From Petrosia ficiformis (lineage: Eukaryota > Porifera > Demospongiae > Haplosclerida > Petrosiidae), in assembly GCA_947044365.1 (NCBI GenBank), contig OX345642.1:355001-419000 (forward strand): a stretch of 64,000 nt of DNA. Reading direction: 5' to 3'. The position numbers and the translations under genes were made by a program. The notes under the pieces are model-generated. The model did not search any database. It was given only the letters and a program-made list of their open reading frames with translations, and was not told where the DNA came from. Shown here one piece after another: positions 47,501-57,715 of this stretch (its first letter is position 1; each line of letters starts with the position of its first letter).

Positions 47501-48422
47501 TAGTTATGGAAGACAATGAGGAATGAGTAATATATGACTACATGTATATAAAGCGTCAACTAGTCAGTTGATCTTTTACCAACTTCAGTCAAATCAATAC
47601 TCTTTTTGACACCTAGGCAGGTGAATATGTTCAGATCTGAACTCACAACCCTTGACAAAAGATTATCCTGAAAAATCTCTTATGAAAAATAGTGAGACCA
47701 AGCTCCACTTATATACAATGGACAATATACACTTATATAGGCAGGTGAATATGTTCAGATCTGAGCATATTCACCTGCCCAGGTGTCAAAAAGAGTATTT
47801 GACTGAAGTTGGTAAAAGATCAACTGACTAGTTGATGCTTCATATAGTCATATATTACTCATTCCTCATTGTCTTCCATAACTACCGTATAGCCGGAAAT
47901 ATTGACGAGGAACAAATATTGGCGAATTGGCGATTAGCTGTAACATCGCAAAAAAAAAAGCTCGCAAATTTTTAAAATTTCAGGGTGTGGTTTCACGGCC
48001 ACGTGTTATACGTTAAACAAGCATACTACGGTACTGTAACACGTTATATGAGTGAAGAATGTAACGTTACTTCAAGAAAGTGGAAAAAACTCCTCTCAAT
48101 CTGGTTTGCCTGGACTTACTTTGGAGGAAAAACGAGCTAGTGAAGAAATCGCCAATATTAGATACAGCCAATTGCCTTTTTTGAGTGAATCGCCAAACAT
48201 AATTCTCGTCAATATTTCCGGCTATACGGTATATACTTTGTATTTAGTCACATTGAGGTTCAGAATATATATACATGTACTATATATTTCTTGGTTTACT
48301 TTTTAAATCTATATGCCAGAACAAGAAAGAATGGAAACTCTTTACTAAATGAGGACTCAAAGTACCGTAAAAATTTCTTAATGACTTCATTAACCTGATT
48401 AGCATCTGGTTTGCCCTGAGAC

Positions 48423-48480
<58 letters not shown>

Positions 48481-51458
48481 CAGATAGATACATGTAGATA
48501 GAGAGATAGATGGATTGATAGATGGAAAGACATACAGTAAATTAATGACTATTCTTTATTAATAGCACTTCATAATGTTTCCAAAAACAAAAAAGACAAG
48601 GTATATCTAGTGTTGTTTTTAGTTAACTATAAGTATAACTAAAACCCCTTTTAATAAGGTATTGTGACTTTTAGTTAACTAAACTACATGTATAACTAAA
48701 TTACAAGTCTATTGTAATAATAACTAATTTTATTGATAAATGCGTGGGTGTGTCAAAGGCACCGCCCATGCTATAAAGTATAAACTACATAATCATGATA
48801 TTGCAATATTGAATGTTCAATATTATTCATACAGTACGTTTTAAACAGATTGAATTTACCACGAGAACAGTATGACGTTTAATGTTTAAAGGGTGCCTTT
48901 GATGCACCCATACAACAATAAACCACTTAATGGTGGCACGAAGTGCTATACATTATTTATTGTACTCAGGTTGTGGTCTCGTTGCCTGATACAGCACTCG
49001 GCTTCGCTTTGTGCTGTATCAGGTAACTCAGCCACACCCCTCGTGCAATAAATAACATAAGGCGCTTCATGCCAACATTAAGTAACACAAAATAAAAAAT
49101 TGCTAATAGTGGGTACTTTACTAAAACTGAAACCCTTTTAGTAAGCCTAATATTATATTAGTTAATAAAATTTTGAGAAACTACTCATACTATAACTACA
49201 ACTAAAAGTGCTCAAACTGAAACAACACTAGTGTCAAGGTATGCAATACCAACAAAGACACTTACATGTAGGACTTTTTCATAATAAGTGAAAATGGACA
49301 TAACAACAGTGAATAGTCCTGCATCACTACTAACTGGTACCATTTTATCTCCCTCAAACATTACTTTCTTTATCTCAGTTTTCAGATCAAATACAGGACG
49401 ACTTCCAAATATTTTAATTAATCCACCAAATCCACCTAGATAAAACCACAATCAGTAATATGTCATATTGATTAGTAGGAGGATGAGTTATTAGATTGCG
49501 CAATCATTCGGTAATATCACCATATTGCAATCATTTGTTACAATAAATCTTATGATCACCTTATAATTTATAATATCACCAATATTATTACCCTTTTATT
49601 GATATAATGTATTCATAAATTAGCCTTCATAAACACTATTGAGGCTGTCTGTTAGGAGGAGAAACTGAAGCTATAAGTTCTGTTTGTACTTATTTGAAGT
49701 AACTATTACCTCACATTAAAGATACATAATTGCATGCAATAATCTCATCATTAAATGTCGATACAGCGCTTTAGCTAGCCACACTTCAACAGAGTGGTGC
49801 TGACAAGCATATGTGATTTAATTGCATTCCTTTGACCACATCAAAGCTATGTGTACGCAGTTGTTTGACTGACAAGTTGGAATTTAATATTCATCACTAC
49901 TCTTTCGTCTTCATAATTTCAAACAATTTTAAATTAATCGTTGATTTATTTTATGACTACAGCGCATTATGACTTTACGAGGACCTAGTGAAATGACAGC
50001 CAAAGGCCATCATTTCACTAGTTATAATTAACCCTTAGAAGACTGATGTCACATATATGTGACATTTCACCCCTATGTGTTTAGGAGTGTGATCCTAGCT
50101 TTACGAAGCTCTCAAAATGCTTGTAATTGGCGTCAGACACAAGCCCATGAAAATGGCTAAAAAAGTTGATGGTTTTTCGGCCGCCCTTTGTCGTAAATAA
50201 CGACCAGGGGGGGGGGGGGGGTGGGAATTTTAAAGGGTGCAATTTGCGGTTTCAGTGACCCTGCCCACGTGCTCTGGTGGACACCTGAGGCATTTCCCTT
50301 GCTGTAAAACCTGAAATCGTGGGTGTAGCTGGTGCCAACATGCAGTCAGGTCATTTTGTTTGCCCCAGTTCCAGTCAAAAGAGGGAGAGCACTGCATTTA
50401 ATGTAATCCTACGAAGTGCTTGGGGACTTTCGAGTCCTGGTAAGCAAATTGGTAGAAGTAGTACTCTATGTCGGAAAAGGAGCCAAGTTTGGGGTAGAGA
50501 AAGTGAACGGTGGTCAAAATATATGCAATAGAGTCGCCAGTGTTGAGAATGGGAAGAATTTTGAAAAACAAGCTCAGTCCTCTAAGGGTTAAAATAGTAT
50601 TATAATTATTGTATAATTAATTAGTTTCTTGATGTAACTACTATAAATAGACTTCTATAAATAAAACCACACCCAACACTAAACAATGACACTGAACAAT
50701 AATTTATAATAATGATGATGTGATCCCGTACTTGAAGAAACACTTCGTAACAGTTAGACTTGTATGTATTGTTTATGTCCTATACTACACACACACACAC
50801 ACTCTCTCGACCTCATTTATAACTACATGTTCCTAGAACACATACCCCATGCAATACTGCATAATATTAGCTAAATTAGCTTAGTCGTAGATGGAAAAAT
50901 AGAATATCTTCAGTTTCCGAAAACACTCTCCATCTTTCAATGTTATATGTGACTGGCTCTGCAAAAACCAGCCTTATGGATCAAAATATAATTTGGAGAT
51001 ATAATCAAAAATAGACAGTTCTGAATTACTTGGGTGATCACCTGATTGGGATTTTGAAATCTTGATCCATAAGACTGGTTTTCGCAGAGCCGGTCATATA
51101 TACTATAAATAATTATTATGAAGGACGTGACTGACCGAAAATATCTAAACAGATAAAACATTTTTTTTGCAGATGTTCTTCTAATGAGCTTTTTGATATG
51201 TTTAGAAGATGTATAAACTATTAGAAAGTCTTTTTCTGATATTTTTTGATCACAGACAAACGGACAGAACCAGGTTTTTATTTCTTATCTCTGACAGAAC
51301 CAATCACATACATAACCCCTTGCGCAGCATACTGCGCGGGGTAAATGTAGTAGACATACATGTATATGTATTGCAAAACACATTATTAATCTATTATTTA
51401 TTATCAGTAGTAAACAAAAACTAGGCTTCTCTAACTCACCAAGTTTCTCTTCAGCCAT
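38324..51458 (-). CDS. RNF213-like protein, N-terminal 1188 residues, 3' part missing
   Basis: RNF213 (mysterin) is a giant AAA+ ubiquitin ligase of lipid droplets and antibacterial defence. Twelve exons join without a frame break: 51440-51458, 49266-49435, 48300-48415, 46703-46819, 46471-46634, 46147-46229, 45915-46084, 45507-45672, 45093-45410, 44384-44478, 43361-43673 and 38324-40156. The product starts [17 protein letters not shown] and is mostly helical. The block [15 protein letters not shown] through [19 protein letters not shown] near its end is what suggests the RNF213 N-terminal arm. I recall this family pattern, but it was not aligned. The last exon ends at a GTAATA donor and no later exon follows before copy 4, so the AAA+ and RING modules are absent. 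Introns are crowded with MITEs, satellites and a RecQ relic. Its start faces that of DHX16, 372 bp away. Confidence 0.55.
40330..40399. repeat. (AC)n microsatellite in RNF213-like intron 11
   Basis: This is a pure CA dinucleotide run. It produces spurious Cys/Val reading frames. Confidence 0.95.
40483..40936 (-). mobile_element. hAT relic with 8-bp target duplication and transposase C-terminus
   Basis: The element is flanked by GAGAGCAC at 40475-40482 and 40937-40944. Its ends TAGTGGTGGGCGATAC and GTATCGCCCATCACTA are inverted repeats with one mismatch. On the minus strand, 40668-40746 still reads [19 protein letters not shown], the hallmark of the hAT dimerisation domain. About 450 bp remain, so it cannot move on its own. 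Confidence 0.85.
41100..41190. repeat. Dispersed repeat, copy a
   Basis: GAGAGGGGAGGGTTGGG followed by TTTAACCCCCATTTCTGG and CCAAGACCAGACT recurs, diverged, at 42818-42882. The two copies flank the RecQ-like relic, so they could be parts of one larger element. Confidence 0.55.
42115..42410 (-). pseudogene. RecQ-type helicase domain relic inside an RNF213-like intron
   Basis: The open piece reads [20 protein letters not shown], then [13 protein letters not shown] and [11 protein letters not shown]. This is the Q-motif, motif I and motif Ia order of RecQ helicases. Motif I is damaged: TGYRKS where TGSGKS is expected. Only about 100 residues remain, with no downstream DExH box, so it is a relic, probably carried by a mobile element. 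Confidence 0.65.
42818..42882. repeat. Dispersed repeat, copy b
   Basis: This matches the repeat at 41100-41190 (GAGAGGGGAGAGTTGGG, TTTTAACCCCCAGTTCTGG, CAAGGCCAGACT). Confidence 0.55.
43156..43349. repeat. (AC)n / ACAGAC compound microsatellite
   Basis: This lies directly after the donor of RNF213-like exon 11 and is intronic. It causes spurious Cys/Val frames. Confidence 0.95.
44020..44333. mobile_element. Fold-back element with 135-bp arms
   Basis: Bases 44020-44157 and 44189-44333 are near-perfect inverted repeats separated by about 31 bp. The arms differ by a handful of substitutions and a 6-bp ACATGT insertion. It lies in RNF213-like intron 10. The transcript would form a long hairpin, so a small-RNA source is possible, but a MITE is the simpler reading. 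Confidence 0.8.
44497..45076. repeat. GATGGATGAATAGATGAAGGAAT minisatellite in RNF213-like intron 9
   Basis: About twenty copies of a 27-36 bp unit run from just after one splice site to just before the other. The antisense frame is an artefactual Ser/Ile/His/Pro repeat. Confidence 0.9.
46835..46931. repeat. (GTAT)n microsatellite
   Basis: This simple repeat lies in RNF213-like intron 3. Confidence 0.9.
47501..47884. mobile_element. MITE family M1, copy b
   Basis: The terminal inverted blocks TAGTTATGGAAGACAATGAG and complement, then ACTCATTCCTC, ACCAACTTCAGTC and CAACTAGTCAGTTGATC, match the element at 17710-18346. The interior differs, with a nested CAGGTGAATATGTTCAGATC inverted repeat at its centre. 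Confidence 0.8.
47885..48229. mobile_element. TA-flanked (mariner-like) MITE abutting M1
   Basis: The ends CCGTATAGCCGGAAATATTG and its perfect reverse complement are bounded by TA at 47883-47884 and 48230-48231, the target of Tc1/mariner elements. The left TA is also the last two bases of the M1 copy, so it appears to have landed at that element's edge. The 84-codon frame starting at 48052 has no recognised family. Confidence 0.75.
48421..48493. repeat. (GATA)n microsatellite
   Basis: This pure GATA run starts 6 bp upstream of the RNF213-like exon at 48300-48415 (minus strand), so its CTAT complement forms part of the acceptor region. Confidence 0.95.
48608..49230. mobile_element. MITE family M2, copy b
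   Basis: The left end TAGTGTTGTTTTTAGTTAAC and right end GAAACAACACTA are inverted. Inner AGTTATACTTATAG-like blocks resemble copies a and c. A secondary inverted repeat lies at its core. No target duplication is visible. Confidence 0.65.
50032..50588. mobile_element. piggyBac-like MITE with TTAA target duplication
   Basis: TTAA flanks both sides (50028-50031 and 50589-50592). The ends CCCTTAGAAGACTGA and TCAGTCCTCTAAGGG are inverted repeats with one mismatch, of the CCC…GGG type used by piggyBac elements. The centre is GC-richer with a poly-G tract. The 70-codon frame inside has no recognised family, so it is non-autonomous. Confidence 0.85.
50944..51100. mobile_element. Small fold-back element
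   Basis: GGCTCTGCAAAAACCAGCCT at 50954 is inverted as AGACTGGTTTTCGCAGAGCC at 51072, giving arms of about 40 bp around a 75-bp centre. It lies in RNF213-like intron 1. Confidence 0.65.
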
Positions 51459-51830
51459 CCTCCTAAGAGATCGCCAAACTGCAGGGCAGGATCTGAGATT
51501 GGGGGGGGGGGGGGGGGGGGCAGTATAATTTCCATGGTTGTAGGGGAACTGGGGCCATGCCCCCAGGAAAATTTGGACCCCTAAATTGGCCTAAAAATGA
51601 CAATATGGTGCAATCTGGGAGTCATACCAGCTCTTTAACTACATATATAATTTACATATACAATGTATTCCATACTAAATACCTTTCTTGCTAGAACTGG
51701 AAGTAATTCTACTTATTTTTTAACCATCAAACAGTCATTACCATGTGGGTGTGTGCAATACGGAGTTTGAACTTTACCACACCTCCTGTACTGTACCTGT
51801 AAAAGTTCAAACGTCACATGTACACTTACA
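51459..51830. promoter_or_regulatory. Candidate bidirectional promoter, RNF213-like / DHX16
   Basis: The two start codons diverge over 372 bp. The interval has a 20-bp poly-G tract (51501-51520) next to a CAGGGCAGGATCTGAG motif that resembles the hAT-like ends at 18431 and 18738. A MITE may therefore have landed in this promoter. No TATA box can be assigned with confidence. Confidence 0.4.
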
Positions 51831-54420
51831 ATGTCTGAAGATATAGTAGAGTGGGTTAGTGATGAACTTCATGACTTACTAGGTCTTTCTGATCGTTACA
51901 CAGCTGAATATCTGATAGGACTAGCCAAGAAAGCATCCTCTTTAACCTCCTTCCTCAAACAGCTACAAGATACAGAAACCATTACTATCAATGATGATAT
52001 AAATAGATTTGCAACACAGCTATGGGACAGAGTACCACACAGAACAACTGTAGAGAAACCAGCAAGAGTAAAAGAGAGAGAGGCCATTTTACAACGACAA
52101 AGAAACAAGAGATATCAACTCTTAATGGATTCAGATGAAGAAGAAGATACAATAAAGAAGAGAAGGAATTCTACTGGTCGTACTCCTCGAGGTGTGTTAG
52201 TGGAATCTTCCTGTTTGTTGTGTTATTTAAACTCATCTGTCATTTTTTCTTCATTACTTCATAACTTCATCTGTCGATCTGTCTGAAATATTTATACATT
52301 ATCTATGCAACCTTCATCCATATCTATATATTAGAGTCATGTAATATAGATCTCTCTCTCTCTCTCTCTCTTTCTCCTCTCTCTCTCTCTCCTCTCTCTC
52401 TCTCCTCTCTCTCTCTCTTTCTCCTCTCTCTCTCTTTCTCCTCTCTCTCTCTCTCTTTCTCCTCTCTCTCTCTCTCTCTCCTCTCTCTTTCTCCTCTCTC
52501 TCTCTCCACTCTCTCTCTCTCTCTCTCTCTAAGGTTCTAAGTCAAGTAAACGTAAACACTTACGTACAGAGAAGTCTAGTCACTGGGAGAGTAACAAGGA
52601 GGAGGAAGAGGAGAGACCAATGACAAAGATAGGAAGAGAGGATGAAGAGGAAGAAGATGAATGGGATAAGATAGAGAGAGAAAGAGAAATGGATTTGGAA
52701 GAGAGAGATGCTCTGGATAAGAGAATTAAGAAGAAGGACAAAGAGAAGACAAGAAAGATAGTAGAGAAATCAGATAAGAAAGTATGTACATGTATGTACA
52801 TGTAGTTCATGTACATGTAGTCCATGTACATGTAATATACAAATGCATGTGCATGTACATGGCTCTGATTCTGTACATGTTTATATAATGTATGTACATG
52901 TATATTATATATGTACATGTAATATTCATATGTACATGTATATAATGATATATAGGGCTATGAAGAAGCAATGAAAAGATTACAAGTTGCAGATGAAGAT
53001 AGAAAACAAGTTGTAAGTCAATAATCATATCATATCATACAGAAATATATGTATACATGTATGAAATATAATTAATGCCCCTAGTGAATACCAGTCGGTC
53101 ATGTTTTCAGTAGTACTGAATATCATATTTATTATCCTCCTGATATCTTCCTCTTGTAGATACCAGAGCTGTGTAAGAAATCTCGTGTGGATTATTTACA
53201 ACGTAGAGTAGTGGATAAAGTTGAAGAACTAGAAGATGATATTAAAGATTGGGATTATCTGTTTGATGGAGTGAAGTAAGTTACTCTCTCCATCTGTATG
53301 TATGTATCTATCTGTCTATTCATCCATCTATCCATCCACCATTTTGTTTCCTCCATTATTCATAACTATCTCTTAGATTATCAAAAAGAGAACAGAGAGA
53401 AATACAACACAAGAAGAAGATAAAAGAATTAGCAGCTGAACACAGAAAGGTCAATGAATATATTATATAATAATTAATAACTTAATAACTACTTGATATT
53501 GCATATTAATAACTACTTAATAACTAATTAATAACTACATGTATATATAACTACATACTAATAACTATTAAATTCCTAAAAAGCAAATAATCTTTTAATA
53601 ACTGTGTATCGATAACTACTAAACTAAATATTAATAACTACTTAATAACTAATTAATAACTACTTGTTAAATAACTACATATTTTTAATAAGATTAATTA
53701 CTTAATAATTAATAACTATTGTATTAATTACTTAAAACAATTAATGACTACTTAATAACTACATATTAATAACTAGTTAATATTACTTTTAACGACTACA
53801 TACATGTAAGTATTAATAACTACATATTAATACCTACATATGAACTACATTACAGGCTAAAGAACTAGAGAAAATAATATACCATCAGAAAAAGATGCGA
53901 GTTTATATAACTTAGGAATACTTCAGTATATTACTATGATCAATATAAATATAGAGGCAATCAAACAGATAGGAAGAGCCTAGCAGAGAGGAAGAGGTTA
54001 GGAATATAAAATAATGACATTTAAGATTAATAATAAATTATTTGTAGTTGGGACCAAATGCAGACTTGAAGAAGTTTGAAGAGGAACAGATGGGAATTGC
54101 TACTGTGAGGTTTGGAGCTAAAGATACCAAAGAGAAGAGCAAGGTAAGAGAGATATAGGTAGAGAGGGGAGGGAAAGAGATTGTTAGTATACTATATAAT
54201 ACGTGTTGCTATGGATACTGTTATAACTATAGCAAAAACAATATGAGATGGTAATGGATGAAGAAATCTCATTTGTATTGGCTGAGACTATAGCTGGAAA
54301 TAGAGATAAGAAAGAAGAGGTAAGGACTACAACATTATTTATTCTTCTCTTCCTCCCTTTGAACAGACTAAAGATCCTGGGCCTACTGAAGAAGAAGGAA
54401 GAAAAATGGATCTACAAGAG
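51831..54420 (+). CDS. DHX16: DHX16 (Prp2-type DEAH splicing helicase), N-terminal half only
   Basis: DHX16/Prp2 remodels the spliceosome before the first catalytic step. Exons 51831-52191, 52534-52781, 52956-53012, 53160-53275 and 53377-53449 are in frame. They read DELHDLLGLSDRYTAEYLIG, then VEKPARVKEREAIL, DLEERDALDKRIKKKDKEK, SDKKGYEEAMKRLQVADEDR and IPELCKKSR, colinear with the human N-terminus. The stretch 53856-53996 is homologous in part but I could not find one clean frame: YHQKKMR is followed by a stop, and a YYDQYKYRG piece is in another frame. Exons 54048-54143 (MGIATVRFGAKD), 54233-54319 and 54367-54420 follow. After the donor at 54421 comes TACA satellite, and no helicase-core exon is found. 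It is therefore truncated, either in the genome or by misassembly, and may be non-functional. Confidence 0.85.
52350..52530. repeat. (CT)n tract forming the acceptor of DHX16 exon 2
   Basis: This 180-bp polypyrimidine repeat runs straight into the AAG acceptor. The minus-strand frame (Arg/Glu repeats) is an artefact. Confidence 0.9.
53450..53855 (+). repeat. TAATAACTA-type repeat in DHX16 intron 5
   Basis: Diverged copies of ACTACTTAATAACTAATTAATA fill this 406-bp intron up to the acceptor. No coding content was found. Confidence 0.8.
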
Positions 54421-54745
54421 GTATGTATATCTCATGATCAATACATGTGTCACACATACATACATATATATGTACATAGTATAATAGTATTGCATACATA
54501 CATACATACGTACATACATACATACATACATACATAGTATAATAGTATTGCATACATACATACATACGTACATACATACATACATACATACTGTACATAG
54601 TATAATAGTATTGCATACATACATACGTACATACATACATACATACATACGTACATACATACATACATACATACTGTACATAGTATAATAGTATTGCATA
54701 CATACATACGTACATACATACATACATACATACATACATACATAC
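54421..54745. repeat. (TACA)n satellite with embedded 21-bp marker, left part
   Basis: TACA runs are punctuated by the marker TAGTATAATAGTATTGCATAC, seen four times here and three more times after the MITE (near 55370, 55432 and 55801). The whole is a higher-order satellite. Confidence 0.9.
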
Positions 54746-55302
54746 TAGTGTTGTTTTAGTTAGGTCAGTACAAACCATTTTAGTTTTGGTTTTAATTAGC
54801 AAATCCAAACTCACATAATAATAGTTTTAGTAATTAATTAATTAAGTCAGAAGGAAGTTTCCTTAGTTTTGGTTTTTAATTAACAACTGAAAGATTACAT
54901 GCCTCTAGTTTTAGTAATTAATTAACAACTGCTAAATCATTTTAGTTCTAAATTTTTAGTTATAGTATTTAATTATCAAATCTTGAGAAAACTATTTTTA
55001 TTTAATATGTCAGTAACAGCTATAAAATTATATTACAACATCATTGATTTAATAAGTAATGTGTTATGTAAAATGCCAATTACACAACACTTATCAAATG
55101 ACAGTGAACTAGTTTTCCATGGCCACAAAAAATAGTTATATATATTTCTTTTTAATTAAACAAAGTTTAAACAAATTTAGTATTAGTTTTATTAATTACC
55201 TCACAAGTGAATTACAATTTAGTTTTGGTTCTAATTAACTAGTGCCTAGAGTCACTAACTAAAATCATTTTAGTTTTAGTTATAGTTAACTAAAACAACA
55301 CT
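54746..55302. mobile_element. MITE family M2, copy c, inside the satellite
   Basis: The ends TAGTGTTGTTTTAGTTA and TAACTAAAACAACACTA are perfect inverted repeats. Both flanks read ATACATAC, an 8-bp duplication consistent with hAT mobilisation, though the target is repetitive. The interior is AT-rich with TTTTAGTTTT-type internal repeats. Confidence 0.8.
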
Positions 55303-55854
55303 AATACATACATACATACATACATACATACATACATACATACGTACATACATACATATATATGTACATAGTATAATAGTATTGCATACATACATACATA
55401 CGTACATACATACATACATACATACATAGTATAATAGTATTGCATACATACATACATACATACATACATACATACATACATACATACATACATACATACA
55501 TACATACATACATACATACATACATACATAAATACATACATACATACATACATACGTACATACATACGTACATACATACGTACATACATACGTACATACA
55601 TACGTACATACATACGTACATACATACGTACATACATACGTACATACGTACATACATACATACATACGTACATACATACATACATACATACGTACATACA
55701 TATATACATACATACATACATACATACATACGTACATACATATATACATACATACATACATACATATATACATACATACATACATACATACATACATACA
55801 TAGTATAATAGTATTGCATACATACATACATACATACATACATACATACATACA

Positions 55855-55888
<34 letters not shown>

Positions 55889-56000
55889 CATACATACATA
55901 CATACATACATACATACATACATACATACATACATACATACACACACATACATATATACATACATACATACATACATACATATATCAATCACTTCATACA
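55303..56000. repeat. (TACA)n satellite, right part
   Basis: Nearly 700 bp of TACA units with GTAC variants. It runs directly into the third exon of CYLD fragment B2, at the point where its GTGATTGA codons would continue. Confidence 0.95.
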
Positions 56001-57511
56001 TGTAATCTAATGAGTGCTTTCTCTTCTGTTCTCTCTGAATCCCCTCGTACTCCTCTCTTTGTAATTGTATTTATCTTTTCCAATTGGAGGAAAGGAATCA
56101 CCAGGCCCTCCTCCCACTGTTAGATTTTCCTCATCATGTTGTTGGTTGTCAAGTATAATTGGTCGATTGTTATGATCTTTATTTTTCTCCTCATTCCTCT
56201 TTGATAACATTTCTTCCTGAGCTCTATATTCCTCTACACTCAGACCCCACTTTTGTGCTTCCCTCACTTCATACGTGTTGTCTTTTTGTTTCTGTTTAAT
56301 ATATTCATCAATATGGAGTACTAACTGTTCAGGAAGAAACAATCGACTATGATTAGGAGCTACTGGGAACAATTGTTGACCATGACTACCAGTTATGTTG
56401 TAATTGAGATCTGGAAACTCTTTATCAACATCAATCTTCCTGTCCTAATGAGAATACACTTATATTAATATATATTTATTATATTATATATCAACTCACT
56501 GTTTCAATACCCACAATAGGTATGACAATACCTCCGACAAGTTTTGATCTCTTCACAGGCCCCACCCATCTGACAGTACCAGTAATAGCCTTATCTCTCA
56601 CTGTCTGTACTATAACACGATTATTAGGAGAAAACTGAGAGTCAACATGAGAGGTAGAATCTGGTTGTACTGTTGGTGATCCAGTGAGGATTGCTTTGGC
56701 TTTTTCGTAGAATCCTCCTCCTCCTCCATCTTTCTTTGATACCTCACTAGTTTGTTTATCACTTTTACTACGAGTATTTTGTGCAGGACTAAGTCTAGGC
56801 TTCTCTTCATTCTTTCCACTAACATTCTTCTTCATGACAATCTTATCCATTGACACATAAAAAGCATTATTATTACCACACTGGAAATAAGGACTTCCAT
56901 CAGTTGTAGCTTCACCTCTGTGTTCTTTATCCTGAACAATAAATTTCTCAAATAATGTAATGCTATTTATACACCCACATATCATCTCATGGTGACAATT
57001 TACAAATAAGTAAAACATACTAGAAACTTCTATGAGTTACTTACCATAATTTCAATTCCAAACATCACTCCACGATGATTTGGTATACGACCATAATATT
57101 TGATTTTACCTGGTATCATTAGTGGTACATTCTCTTTGTTTTCAAAACTGAAGTAAACCTCATCTTCACAATTAAGATCCATTGTCCAAGCCAACTTCTC
57201 TGCATGAAGATATTCAACTGCTCGGACACTTTGTCTTTCAATAGCCTCAAGATAGTCCAGTTCAGCTTCATGTAATGGTGATATATTAGTACCATTATCA
57301 TACATAGAAATATCTGGATCATGATACATGCAGTAGTTATGAGATGGTTTGTTACCTCCTCGTGGTATTGTTCCTTTAGTGGAATCTCTAACAAAATTTC
57401 TCCTCTGGAAATGAAAACATTAAATGGTCTCTCCCCCTCACTATCTGGTTTACGTTCTCCCATTTGTTGCCGCAACAAGATATATGGTGATGGTACATTT
57501 TGTTCAGACAT
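56001..57511 (-). pseudogene. CYLD-kinase fragment B2 (5' exons, two frameshifts)
   Basis: Exon 1 (57045-57511, MSEQNVPSPYILL…) has one base fewer than its 468-nt paralogs, lost near 57368, which breaks the frame before HNYCMYHDP. Exon 2 (56500-56931) is intact, with a CAP-Gly-like GTVRWVGPV block. Exon 3 starts at 56444, carries LPEQLVLHIDEYIKQKQKDN, loses another base near 56070, and ends abruptly in the satellite at about 56000. There is no third CAP-Gly, USP or kinase. It is a dead 5' fragment. Confidence 0.85.
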
Positions 57512-57571
57512 GTTGAAAAATCTATTTGGGAAGAAAAGGCATAATTTCTAAGGCAGTATAGTTAGATACGT

Positions 57572-57622
57572 GATTACTTGATTCAGATGAAGACACAATA
57601 AAGAGAAGTGTGTGGAATCTTT
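57572..57622 (+). pseudogene. Minimal DHX16 exon 1 relic
   Basis: TTGATTCAGATGAAGACACAATAAAGA then TGTGTGGAATCTT matches the last part of DHX16 exon 1 and its donor, with internal deletions. Like the relic at 14441, it sits just upstream of a CYLD-type exon 1 in opposite orientation. Confidence 0.65.
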
Positions 57623-57715
57623 AGTGATGCACTAATGAACAGATCAGTAATCAGTATAGTCATTATTTTTAGTCAGTTATTGCTGAAAGATGCAACCAAT
57701 ATTGTAGTAAATGTA

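Noticed and set aside
50319..50531. 70-codon frame near the RNF213-like start
   Set aside because: It lies wholly inside the piggyBac-like MITE and matches no family I recognise.
52324..52509. Arg/Glu-repeat frame on the minus strand
   Set aside because: It is the complement of the CT tract in front of DHX16 exon 2.
55276..56001. Long Met/Tyr/Val/Cys and Tyr/Ile/His/Thr frames in many places
   Set aside because: All come from TACA/GTAT microsatellites and have no codon signal or homology.
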